NCBI GenBank assembly: GCA_029262795.1
Contig: JAJCYT010000021.1
Coordinates: 62,001-126,000, forward strand
Origin: Candidatus Fraserbacteria bacterium
Lineage (GTDB): Bacteria > Bipolaricaulota > Bipolaricaulia > RBG-16-55-9 > JAJCYT01
DNA length: 64,000 nucleotides
Reading direction: 5' to 3'
Of this stretch, positions 8,266 through 17,455 are shown piece after piece. The notes beneath the pieces were generated by a model that was not told where the DNA came from, ran no database searches, and worked only from the letters and a program-made list of their open reading frames with translations. Made by a program: the position numbers and the translations under genes. The first letter of the stretch is position 1, and each line of letters opens with the position of its first letter.

Positions 8266-9529
8266 AAATCAAATTTTTCTTGACTTTGTGTCTGCAACAG
8301 AGGTCTTTTTAGAACGAAGAGGATTATGGGAAAAATCACTTTCAAATTATGAAAAAGCTCTTTCCATTTACCAATCCAATCATGATTTGCCTGGGGAAGC
8401 CATGACCCTAAATAACATTGGCAAGATTTATGATGAATTAGGTCAAAAAGAAAAAGCATTGAAGTATTACAATCAAGCTCTATCCATACGAAAAAAAGTC
8501 CATGACTTGTCAGGCGAATCCATCACACTAAACAATATTGGAGGAGTGTACTCGGCATTAGGCCAGAAAGAAAAAGCCCTAGAATTTTTTAATGAAGCAA
8601 TTTCAATTTGTAAAAAAATTAATGATCGCTCCTGTGAGGCAACAACACTTAATAACATCGGCTTAGTATTAGATGATTTGGGTCAAAAGACTGAGTCTTT
8701 GGATTTTTTTAACAATGCACTTAAAATTCGCCAGTTAATCGATGATCGGTCTGGAGAAGCTTCCACCTTAAACAACATAGGATATGTATATGATGAACTC
8801 GGCAAAAAAGAAGAAGCTTTAATCTATTTCAATCAGTCAATAGTAATTTGTCGTGAATTGGGAGATCTTTCTGGTGAGGCTGCAATACTAAACAATATCG
8901 GAAGAGTCTATGATATTTTAGGCAAAAAAAACAAAGCTCTACAATTCTACAGCCAAGCTCTTCACATTCTTAGAAAAATTGGGAATCGTGCAGGAGAAGC
9001 ATCCACTTTAAATAATATAGGCAAAGCTTATACTGATCTCAACAAACTGGATTTAGCATTAGAATATTTTAATCAATCACTTCCAATAAGGCTTGAAGTT
9101 GGAAGTCGATCTGGAAAAGCAGTAACTCTCAACAACATTGGAAAGGTCTATGCTGCTTTAAATAATACAGATCAATCTCTTTTATATTATAATGAAGCTC
9201 TTTCTATTTTTAGAGAAGTAAAGGATAGCTTTGGCGAGGGAGCAACTCTCAATAATATTGGTCGAATCTACTTAAATACTAAACAAAATGATCTAGCCCT
9301 AGATCATTTCAACAAAGCCTTATTGATCAGACAGGAAATTGGTGATCCATTTGGCGAGGCTGATACCAGATCAGATTTAGCAAAAATTCATATTGAACAG
9401 AGACAGTTCAAGAAAGCGGCCAATCATCTAACTATAGTGGTTAGTATCGACAAACAATTTAATCGCCCAGGATTAGTTGAAGATTCATCATGGTTAGAGG
9501 AAATTGAGAATTTAACGCATACTGAATAG
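8258..9529 (+). CDS. TPR repeat protein, probable sensor half of the STAND pair
   Basis: This is a 423-residue protein made almost wholly of 40-residue tetratricopeptide units. The word LNNIG occurs eight times at 40-residue spacing (e.g. LNNIGKIYDELGQKEKALKY), followed by one degenerate unit and preceded by a partial one. Units of this type usually form the ligand-sensing superhelix of NB-ARC proteins. The start is TTG 8258 within the end of the NTPase gene; GGGGG lies about 10 nt upstream, so translational coupling is plausible. The first residues (NQIFLDFVSATEVFLERRG) look like the normal continuation of an NB-ARC winged-helix/TPR junction rather than an independent N-terminus. Confidence 0.88.
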   Translation: MSKNQIFLDFVSATEVFLERRGLWEKSLSNYEKALSIYQSNHDLPGEAMTLNNIGKIYDELGQKEKALKYYNQALSIRKKVHDLSGESITLNNIGGVYSALGQKEKALEFFNEAISICKKINDRSCEATTLNNIGLVLDDLGQKTESLDFFNNALKIRQLIDDRSGEASTLNNIGYVYDELGKKEEALIYFNQSIVICRELGDLSGEAAILNNIGRVYDILGKKNKALQFYSQALHILRKIGNRAGEASTLNNIGKAYTDLNKLDLALEYFNQSLPIRLEVGSRSGKAVTLNNIGKVYAALNNTDQSLLYYNEALSIFREVKDSFGEGATLNNIGRIYLNTKQNDLALDHFNKALLIRQEIGDPFGEADTRSDLAKIHIEQRQFKKAANHLTIVVSIDKQFNRPGLVEDSSWLEEIENLTHTE

Positions 9530-9562
9530 AACTATCAGTCTTGATTTATGTGGTCGCTCTTT

Positions 9563-10624
9563 TCAATAATTGTTTGAAATACTATGCAAAGGCATTTCAT
9601 CAACGAATATAGTATCTAATACTTCTTCTATTTCAATTCCAAAGATAGTCAATGAGTTTTCGGCACTATTCGAAATGAAACCTTTGTTTTTTGTAAAGGC
9701 AAGGTGGACGGGGTTATCACCAACACGAAGAGTGTTTGTGATAGTGAGGGTACTGATATCAATCACAGAAATGGAATTTCCGTTTTGGTTGACCACGTAG
9801 GCTTTGTTATCAGAAAAAGCGGTGAAGATAGGGCGGACGTCGACTTCAATCGTAGCGATCACTTCATCTGAAAAAATATCAATCACGGAGATTGTATTGT
9901 TATCCGCGTTGGCGACGAACAGGCGTTCGTTGTGCAGAGCAATGTGGCGCGGTTCGACGCCAACGTCAATCGTGGCGGTCACTACATCTAAAAAAATGTC
10001 GATGACGGAAACGGTGTTGGGGACGCTGTTGACCACATACAGCTTTTCATTCGCCAGGACCAGATCCAGTGGGGCGGCACCGACATCAATGGTGGCGCTC
10101 ACGGTTTCGGATTCAAGATCAATGGCCGATACCGTGCGGCTGGCGGTGTTGACCACGTACAACTTTTCATTTGTCAGAAGCATGCGACGCGGGCCAATGC
10201 CCACCTGGATGTCGTTGCTCACCGTGTCCGTTTGCAGGTCGATCACCGTGATGCGCGAGGCCGTGTTACTGGCAACGTAGGCTTTTTCTGATCCAAACAC
10301 AATCTGCACCGGCGAGGAAAACACGGGAATGGTCTTAACAACTTCATTGATACCTGTGTCGATGACGGACACGGACGCGCCCTCGGTATTCACCACATAA
10401 AGTTTGTCATTGAAAATTGCACTCATACGCGGCATCTCGCCAACGGGGATGATGGCAACCACGGCTTCGGCGTCGGCATCAATCACGGAAATCGTGTTCG
10501 ACCCACTGTTGGATACGTACACAGATGTAAAATTTTCGCTCGATTGGGTCCAGGCTAAAACACTGCCGCCAAGCACAATTAACAATGCACATGCACGAAT
10601 CAACATGGAAAAATGAGAGATCAT
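9563..10624 (-). CDS. Secreted YVTN-family beta-propeller protein
   Basis: This is a 353-residue protein with an N-terminal signal peptide (MISHFSMLIRACALLIVLGG, then an Ala-type cleavage site) and eight propeller units. Each unit has the YVVN-x(6)-SVID core and a turn ending in VG.xP, for example LYVVNSVPNTVSVID. YVTN/YncE-like proteins are periplasmic or surface propellers, usually without known catalysis. The frame is open to 10882, but ATG 10624 is chosen because GGAGGT lies 4 nt upstream and the signal peptide starts here. It is divergent from mgtE. Confidence 0.85.
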   Translation of the reverse strand: MISHFSMLIRACALLIVLGGSVLAWTQSSENFTSVYVSNSGSNTISVIDADAEAVVAIIPVGEMPRMSAIFNDKLYVVNTEGASVSVIDTGINEVVKTIPVFSSPVQIVFGSEKAYVASNTASRITVIDLQTDTVSNDIQVGIGPRRMLLTNEKLYVVNTASRTVSAIDLESETVSATIDVGAAPLDLVLANEKLYVVNSVPNTVSVIDIFLDVVTATIDVGVEPRHIALHNERLFVANADNNTISVIDIFSDEVIATIEVDVRPIFTAFSDNKAYVVNQNGNSISVIDISTLTITNTLRVGDNPVHLAFTKNKGFISNSAENSLTIFGIEIEEVLDTIFVDEMPLHSISNNY

Positions 10625-10731
10625 CCATACCTCCGGCGGGGTCGCCTGCATCAACAAATCGACGTAGAATAATGGCGCTTTCATTATGACAAAAATGCAC
10701 CCACTTTGACAGCACACACTCGGAGGCAACC

Positions 10732-12090
10732 GTGCCACAGCAAACACGTGCAGAGCGACATCGTGAACTTCATCAATTGCTTGAAGCTCAGAATCGCGAA
10801 GGCACTGCCGCATTTTTGAACCGCATCGAAGTTCGACAATTGCTTGGCCTATTTGACCGGATGGATGACACCACGTTTTCACAAGTGCTTGCCGTGGTGG
10901 GTCGTCAGCACCTGGCCGATCTGCTGGCCGAACTGGAACCGGAAGATGCGGCCCGACATCTGGATCGACTCAACATCCCACAGGCCGCCGACCTGGCCGA
11001 ACGCATGGACCCCGACGATGCGGCAGATGTGATCTTCGAGATGAAGCCCGCCGCCGCGCACAGCCTCTTGTCTGAGATGGAACAGGAGGACGCTGCCGAA
11101 GTTCAGGCGCTGCTCACCTACCCTGCCGAAACTGCGGGTGGCTTGATGACCACTGAGTTTGTGTCTGTGGGCGCGGACTGGACAATCAAGGACACGATTC
11201 AATATTTGCGGACTCAGGCCCACGAAGCTGAAACCATTTATTACGTGTACGTGACCAATACGCAAAAGGAATTGCAGGGCGTGATCTCCCTGCGCGAACT
11301 GATTGTCGCCAGCGACTACGACCGCATTTCGGACATTCTGATTGAAAACGTTTTATCTGTGACAGTGGACGACGATCAGGAAGACGTCGCCAAACTGATG
11401 AGCGACGAGGATCTGATCGCGCTGCCCGTGGTCGATTTCAACCAGCGGCTGGTGGGCATCGTCACCGTGGACGATGTGCTCGATGTGCTGGTGGACGAGT
11501 ACGGCGAAGATCTTCTAAAGTTCAGTTCAATCGAAGGCGGGAGCGAGCGCCCTCTGTCGCCTGCCACCTACTCCATCCGTCGCCGTCTGCCCTGGCTGGC
11601 CATCAATATTGGACTCAGCCTGATTGGCGTCCTGGTTGCCTCGCTGTTCACTGCCACGCTGGATCAGGTGGTGGTGCTGGCGCTGTTTATTCCCGTGATT
11701 TCCAACATGGGCGGCAATGTAGGCATTCAGGCTGTGAGTGTGGCCATTCGTGGGATTTCCACAGGAGAAGTTTCGTTTCTGGATTTCTGGCACGTACTGC
11801 GAAAAGAATTTCTGGTGGGCATCGTCAATGGTCTGGTTCTGGGCACCCTGCTTGGCATCGTGTCTTTCCTCTGGCAAAAGAACCCTGTCCTGGGGCTGGT
11901 CACGATGTTCGGCCTGTGGGTCAACGTGCTGGTGGCCAGCATCAGTGGCGGCACACTGCCGTTTGTCCTGCACCGCTTCGGGCTCGATCCTGCCATGATG
12001 ACGGGTCCCCTATTGACCACGCTGGTCGATGTGGTCAGCATCCTCACCTATCTGGGATTGGCCACGTTATTTCTGGCTCATCTTGTTTGA
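10732..12090 (+). CDS. mgtE: Magnesium transporter MgtE
   Basis: This 452-residue protein has the full MgtE layout: an N-terminal superhelical domain (about 10-130, with repeated EPEDAA/DPDDAA motifs), two CBS domains (about 140-255) that sense Mg2+, and five membrane helices from about 283. The pore motif is near residue 320 (FIPVISNMGGNVGIQA). It should be a Mg2+-gated Mg2+ channel of the inner membrane. GTG 10732 has CGGAGG 6 nt upstream. I see no Mg-sensing riboswitch in the 107 nt between this gene and the divergent propeller gene. Confidence 0.96.
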   Translation: MPQQTRAERHRELHQLLEAQNREGTAAFLNRIEVRQLLGLFDRMDDTTFSQVLAVVGRQHLADLLAELEPEDAARHLDRLNIPQAADLAERMDPDDAADVIFEMKPAAAHSLLSEMEQEDAAEVQALLTYPAETAGGLMTTEFVSVGADWTIKDTIQYLRTQAHEAETIYYVYVTNTQKELQGVISLRELIVASDYDRISDILIENVLSVTVDDDQEDVAKLMSDEDLIALPVVDFNQRLVGIVTVDDVLDVLVDEYGEDLLKFSSIEGGSERPLSPATYSIRRRLPWLAINIGLSLIGVLVASLFTATLDQVVVLALFIPVISNMGGNVGIQAVSVAIRGISTGEVSFLDFWHVLRKEFLVGIVNGLVLGTLLGIVSFLWQKNPVLGLVTMFGLWVNVLVASISGGTLPFVLHRFGLDPAMMTGPLLTTLVDVVSILTYLGLATLFLAHLV

Positions 12091-12149
12091 GTTTTCTAAA
12101 CCACAAGATATTTAGGGAAAAATGAAAGACATTCTAAAGGTGAAAAGAG

Positions 12150-12211
12150 TTCTAATCCCCCAACCCCCTTTACATAAAGGGGGCTACGATCAGCCTGCAT
12201 GGTGTGTTCTG
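12150..12211 (-). repeat. Dispersed palindromic intergenic repeat, copy 1
   Basis: Read on the minus strand this copy contains GCAGGCTGATCGTAG, then the palindrome CCCCCTTT-N4-AAAGGGGG (12164-12183), then TTGGGGGATTAGA. The same order of blocks occurs at three other places in the window. It lies between the convergent ends of mgtE and the ASCH gene. The stem could act in transcription termination on either strand. Confidence 0.75.
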
Positions 12212-12257
12212 TTTCTCGATACGGGATTCTGAGCGAGATTAGCACGAATTTTCTTTA

Positions 12258-12725
12258 TTATGAATGAACAACTCGAAATCGTTCGCAGACAAGCAGCATG
12301 TCTTCGGCCACTTCGCAGTCCAAGGTTTCACACTGTCTCGTGAAAAAATTCCAGTGGGCTTTGCGCCAGTAGTCGAGTGAGCGATCACCCTCACCTTCGT
12401 CGTGGGCGAATTGAGCATCGACTTTGTTGTAGGGTTTGATGGTGATTTCTGTGATTTCGATCAGACACAATGGCTGCCCCTGGCCATCGAGAATGATGTT
12501 AAGATCGCCAACCTGCGGCTGAGGCTCCAGGTCAAGTTCGTAGACACGCTTCAAAGAACAGGTCGCAGTTTTGGTGCCAGACTTGACCAACGCTCCCAAC
12601 TCATCAGCCATCTGTGCAGAATCTCCAAAACCCCAAGCATCAGGCAAGGACGAAGGTCGAGCATCAGCCGGTAGGCCATTGAGAAAATTTTGCCAAAATT
12701 GGGTGACTTCAGGGTTGGATGACAT
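12258..12725 (-). CDS. ASCH domain protein
   Basis: This is a 155-residue protein of the ASCH superfamily (PUA-like fold). Visible landmarks are SGTKTATCS near residue 49, the GDLNIILDGQGQP turn, LIEITEI, and the C-terminal EGEGDRSLDYWRKAHWNFF block. ASCH proteins are thought to bind RNA, and some hydrolyse modified nucleosides (N4-acetylcytidine amidohydrolase type); which applies here is not known. Its start overlaps the 3' end of dnaA by 17 nt, so the two are probably co-translated. Confidence 0.88.
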   Translation of the reverse strand: MSSNPEVTQFWQNFLNGLPADARPSSLPDAWGFGDSAQMADELGALVKSGTKTATCSLKRVYELDLEPQPQVGDLNIILDGQGQPLCLIEITEITIKPYNKVDAQFAHDEGEGDRSLDYWRKAHWNFFTRQCETLDCEVAEDMLLVCERFRVVHS

Positions 12726-13764
12726 TGGATGACATCTTTGTCAGTTTGGATTGAATTTCGTCCAGTTCGTGACGGAACAGCGGTGTTTCCAGCAGTGATT
12801 TTGCTTTTTTGTAGGCGTGCATAATTGTGCTGTGGTTGCGGTTGCCAAACGCATGACCGAGGATGGGGAACGAACTGCTGGTGTGTTCCCTGGACAAATA
12901 AATGGCCATCCGCCTCGCCTGGGCAATGGCCTTGACCCGAGATTCCCCTTCAATTTCAGCCACGGACACCCGATAGTGTTGGCTCACTTTTTCTTTGATC
13001 TGCTGAATCGAGAAGGACACCTGCGTGGTCACCTGAGGCAATAATTCGCCAATGGCATCCATCGACAGATCTTTGTACAAATCCATGTGCGCTGCGACTT
13101 TAACCAAGGCTCCCTCCAGCGCACGGACATTGTCACACACTCGACGGGCCACCAGTTCCAACACATCCTTGTCGAGGGTGAGGCCATTTTCATTGGCTTT
13201 GTTTCTTAAAATAGACACCCGCGTATTGAAATCCGGCGGATGAATTTCGGCCACCAGGCCCCAACGAAATCGCGACACCAAGCGGTCCTGTAACTTTGAA
13301 ATTTCTTCCGGTGGGCGATCGCTGGACAGCACAATTTGTTTCTTCTGCTCATACAATTCGTTAAATGTGTGAAACAATTCCTCCTGCGTCCAGGTGCGGT
13401 CTTTGAGAAAATGCACATCGTCAATTAAGAGCAAATCAGCTTGTCGATAGTGGTTTCTAAATGCTTCGGTTTTTTTATCGCGGATCGCATCCACCAAGTC
13501 ATTTGTAAAACGTTCTGACGTGATGTAAACCACTTTCATCCAGGGGGCCTGATCCTGCACAAAATTGCCGATGGCGTGCATCAAATGTGTTTTGCCCAGG
13601 CCGGATTTTCCATGAAGGAATAAAGGATTGTAGACTTCGGCTGGGGTTTCGGCCACTGCCTGTGACGCCGTAGCGGTGAGGAGATTGTGTTCCCCACGCA
13701 CAAAACGGTCAAAAGTATAGGTATCGTTCAGAGAACAAACGTCTCCTAAGGCAGCTAGTCGCAT
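12709..13764 (-). CDS. dnaA: DnaA-type replication initiator lacking domain I
   Basis: This 351-residue protein has complete DnaA domain III and IV. Walker A GKSGLGKT is at 52-59, Walker B LLLIDDVHFL at 111-120, sensor 1 in VLSSDRPP, box VII in RLVSRFRWGL, and sensor 2 in RALEGAL. The C-terminal DNA-binding signature reads GNRNHSTIMHAYKK, a variant of the usual GGRDHSTVLHA. The usual N-terminal domain I and linker (about 90-130 residues) are absent; the protein begins directly with NDTYTFDRFVRGEHN. The start is supported by AGGAGAC 6 nt upstream and by a promoter. dnaN is not adjacent. It may be the sole DnaA or a second copy. Confidence 0.9.
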   Translation of the reverse strand: MRLAALGDVCSLNDTYTFDRFVRGEHNLLTATASQAVAETPAEVYNPLFLHGKSGLGKTHLMHAIGNFVQDQAPWMKVVYITSERFTNDLVDAIRDKKTEAFRNHYRQADLLLIDDVHFLKDRTWTQEELFHTFNELYEQKKQIVLSSDRPPEEISKLQDRLVSRFRWGLVAEIHPPDFNTRVSILRNKANENGLTLDKDVLELVARRVCDNVRALEGALVKVAAHMDLYKDLSMDAIGELLPQVTTQVSFSIQQIKEKVSQHYRVSVAEIEGESRVKAIAQARRMAIYLSREHTSSSFPILGHAFGNRNHSTIMHAYKKAKSLLETPLFRHELDEIQSKLTKMSSNVIQP

Positions 13765-13794
13765 TCTATTGTCTCCTGATGAGAGGGGAAGGAA

Positions 13795-14109
13795 TTATCC
13801 GTAGCATAACAGGCGTCTTCCCAACCTGTCAAGACCCCCTTTTTACCCCACTTTTGCGAAAGTAATGTGCAAGACAGTGTTTCCTAATCACAGCAAATCC
13901 GAACTGAAAGCGCTAGTGGCTTATCCCCTCTTTACTCATTTTGATGACAAACGATATGCACCTTCTCAAGGACATTTGAGCAATCGGGCATTCCCGATGG
14001 GAACTTTGTCCCGTGACATATGTCTCCACAATTCGAGACAAACTCTCTTGACCTTTGTGAGTCGTTTTTAGATTTACAAAAATTGAAACGTTTTGCAGCG
14101 TTATCCAAA
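13795..14109. promoter_or_regulatory. Upstream region of dnaA with TTATCC nonamers
   Basis: The 442 nt between dnaA and the next gene hold no credible gene. Three plus-strand nonamers begin TTATCC: TTATCCGTA (13795), TTATCCCCT (13921) and TTATCCAAA (14101). The DnaA-box consensus is TTATCCACA, so they match at six to seven of nine positions. A perfect inverted repeat ATCGGG-N4-CCCGAT lies at 13983-13998. The region could bind DnaA; an origin is not demonstrated. Confidence 0.3.
13803..13832 (-). promoter_or_regulatory. Sigma70 promoter of dnaA
   Basis: TTGACA (13827-13832) and TATGCT (13803-13808) are separated by 18 nt, with TGT directly before the -10 (extended -10). A DnaA-box-like nonamer TTATCCGTA (13795-13803 on the plus strand) overlaps the promoter, which fits the known autoregulation of dnaA genes (inference). 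Confidence 0.7.
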
Positions 14110-14206
14110 GTGCAGTCTGACAAGAGTCCAGAAAATATGAAGCCCACATTTGAACAAACAGAAATTGCCTGCAATAATGAACCCATTAGGGGAACAAGGA
14201 GTTGTT

Positions 14207-14437
14207 ATGGGACAACGCAGCAAATGGTTGGCATTGAGTGGCGCAGGGGTGATTTTGTTTGAACAACTGGCCTTTGCACAAAGTCAGAGCTTGGTTCACA
14301 ATTTTGGCAATGTGCTCATTGGCGTGTCCGCCCTGCTGGCTTCGGTGAGTTTTGTGTTTGTCATGCTCAAAGCCGCCCGCCTGATTGATCTGTTTATCAG
14401 CCGCATGGAACAACAGGATCAGGAAAGCGAACGCTGA
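14207..14437 (+). CDS. Small membrane protein
   Basis: This is a 76-residue protein with two hydrophobic segments (about residues 7-25 and 32-55) and a charged C-terminus (SRMEQQDQESER). I do not recognise it. ATG 14207 is chosen for its AAGGAG at 5 nt; the frame is open further upstream. The first segment ends in LAFAQSQ and could be a signal peptide. It is followed 10 nt later by the CPBP protease gene, so an operon with that gene and ligA is likely. Confidence 0.6.
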   Translation: MGQRSKWLALSGAGVILFEQLAFAQSQSLVHNFGNVLIGVSALLASVSFVFVMLKAARLIDLFISRMEQQDQESER

Positions 14438-14447
14438 GCTTTCACCG

Positions 14448-15179
14448 ATGAATCTGGAACATCCCGCCACGACGCCCCCCCGCTTTAACTACTGGCAGGC
14501 CACCCGTACGCCCCTTTACGGTTTAATTACCATTTTGCCCTTGTTCATTATTTACGAAGGCCTGCTACTCACCCTGGGATCTGATATCAAAATTAGCAGC
14601 GATGTCTGGTTGGTGTCGCTGATTCCATTTCTGGGCACAGCCAACATCTGGGTCGCCAAAGTATTGGCCGTGGTCGCCATGGGCCTGTTGTTTGTATGGC
14701 AAAAGGATCGTCCCCCGCTCAAGGGCGCTTACTTCTCCGGCATCCTGCTTGAATCATTGGTTTACTCAATGGTGCTTGGCAATGTGATCAGCTTTATTCT
14801 CAACAACGTCCCCTTTCTGTTCGCCGCGCAGCCTGGCAATACGCTGACCAACCTGATGCTGTCAGCCGGAGCGGGCCTGTATGAAGAATTGCTGTTTCGA
14901 GTTTTGATTTTTGGCGGACTTGCCGCCCTGTTGAATTTGTGGAAAAAACAACCTGTGGTCAACATCATTATAGCTGCGGTGGTGTCTTCGCTGTGGTTTT
15001 CGGCCATTCATCACATGGGCGCTTTTGGCGATCCCTGGGAGCTTCGTGTGTTCAGCTTTCGCACCTTGGCCGGATTGTTGTTTGTGGGATTGTATGTATC
15101 TCGCGGTTTTGGCATTGCCGCACTCACCCATGCGCTGTATGACGTGTGGATTCTGGTGTTCAATTGGCGGGGGCTGTAA
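14448..15179 (+). CDS. CPBP family intramembrane metalloprotease
   Basis: This 243-residue polytopic membrane protein carries the three CPBP (CAAX protease/bacteriocin-processing) motifs: EELLFR in the segment GLYEELLFRVLIFGG, the FSAIHHM helix, and HALYD near the C-terminus. These Glu, Arg and His residues form the intramembrane active site. Substrates of bacterial members include prenylated or signal-type peptides; none can be named here. ATG 14448 (MNLEHP) lies 10 nt after the small membrane protein. ligA starts 3 nt downstream of the stop. Confidence 0.85.
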   Translation: MNLEHPATTPPRFNYWQATRTPLYGLITILPLFIIYEGLLLTLGSDIKISSDVWLVSLIPFLGTANIWVAKVLAVVAMGLLFVWQKDRPPLKGAYFSGILLESLVYSMVLGNVISFILNNVPFLFAAQPGNTLTNLMLSAGAGLYEELLFRVLIFGGLAALLNLWKKQPVVNIIIAAVVSSLWFSAIHHMGAFGDPWELRVFSFRTLAGLLFVGLYVSRGFGIAALTHALYDVWILVFNWRGL

Positions 15180-17210
<2,031 letters not shown>

Positions 17211-17269
17211 TCAGGTAACAATCAAAATTCTGTGATAAAACTCCATCCTGTCTTTCGCAAAGAATTTTG

Positions 17270-17345
17270 AAAGAAGATTCAGAACCAATTCCCGCAGTCC
17301 TAACGTAGCCCCCTTAATGATCTAAGGGGGTTGGGGGATTTGAAG
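17270..17345 (+). repeat. Dispersed palindromic intergenic repeat, copy 2
   Basis: This copy has the blocks ATTCCCGCAGTCCTAACGT, the palindrome CCCCCTTA-N6-TAAGGGGG (17309-17330) and TTGGGGGATT. It sits about 60 nt past the ligA stop. Confidence 0.75.
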
Positions 17346-17397
17346 TTTTTACATTTTTTAAATCTTACATTTTCCTAAAAAATTGCCTCTAAAAAGT

Positions 17398-17431
17398 AAA
17401 GGCCACGGGAAGTTTCCCGTGGCCTTTTTTA
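17398..17431. terminator. Bidirectional rho-independent terminator, ligA / PKD gene
   Basis: A perfect 14-bp stem, AAAGGCCACGGGAA (17398-17411) and its complement (17414-17427), has a 2-nt gap and is followed by a T tract on the plus strand. An A-rich stretch before the stem gives a T-rich tail on the other strand. It serves the convergent ends of ligA and the PKD-domain gene. Confidence 0.9.
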
Positions 17432-17455
17432 TTCATTGATCAATCTGGCTTCGGT

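Noticed and set aside
8400..9400. Regular DNA repeats suggesting a CRISPR array
   Set aside because: The period is 120 nt, the units are in frame and diverged, and they encode TPR helices; there are no spacers.
10625..10731. Mg2+ riboswitch before mgtE
   Set aside because: The 107-nt divergent spacer is too short and shows none of the conserved M-box blocks.
10625..10882. Longer start for the YVTN protein
   Set aside because: The upstream 86 codons overlap mgtE, lack propeller or signal features, and a Shine-Dalgarno supports 10624.
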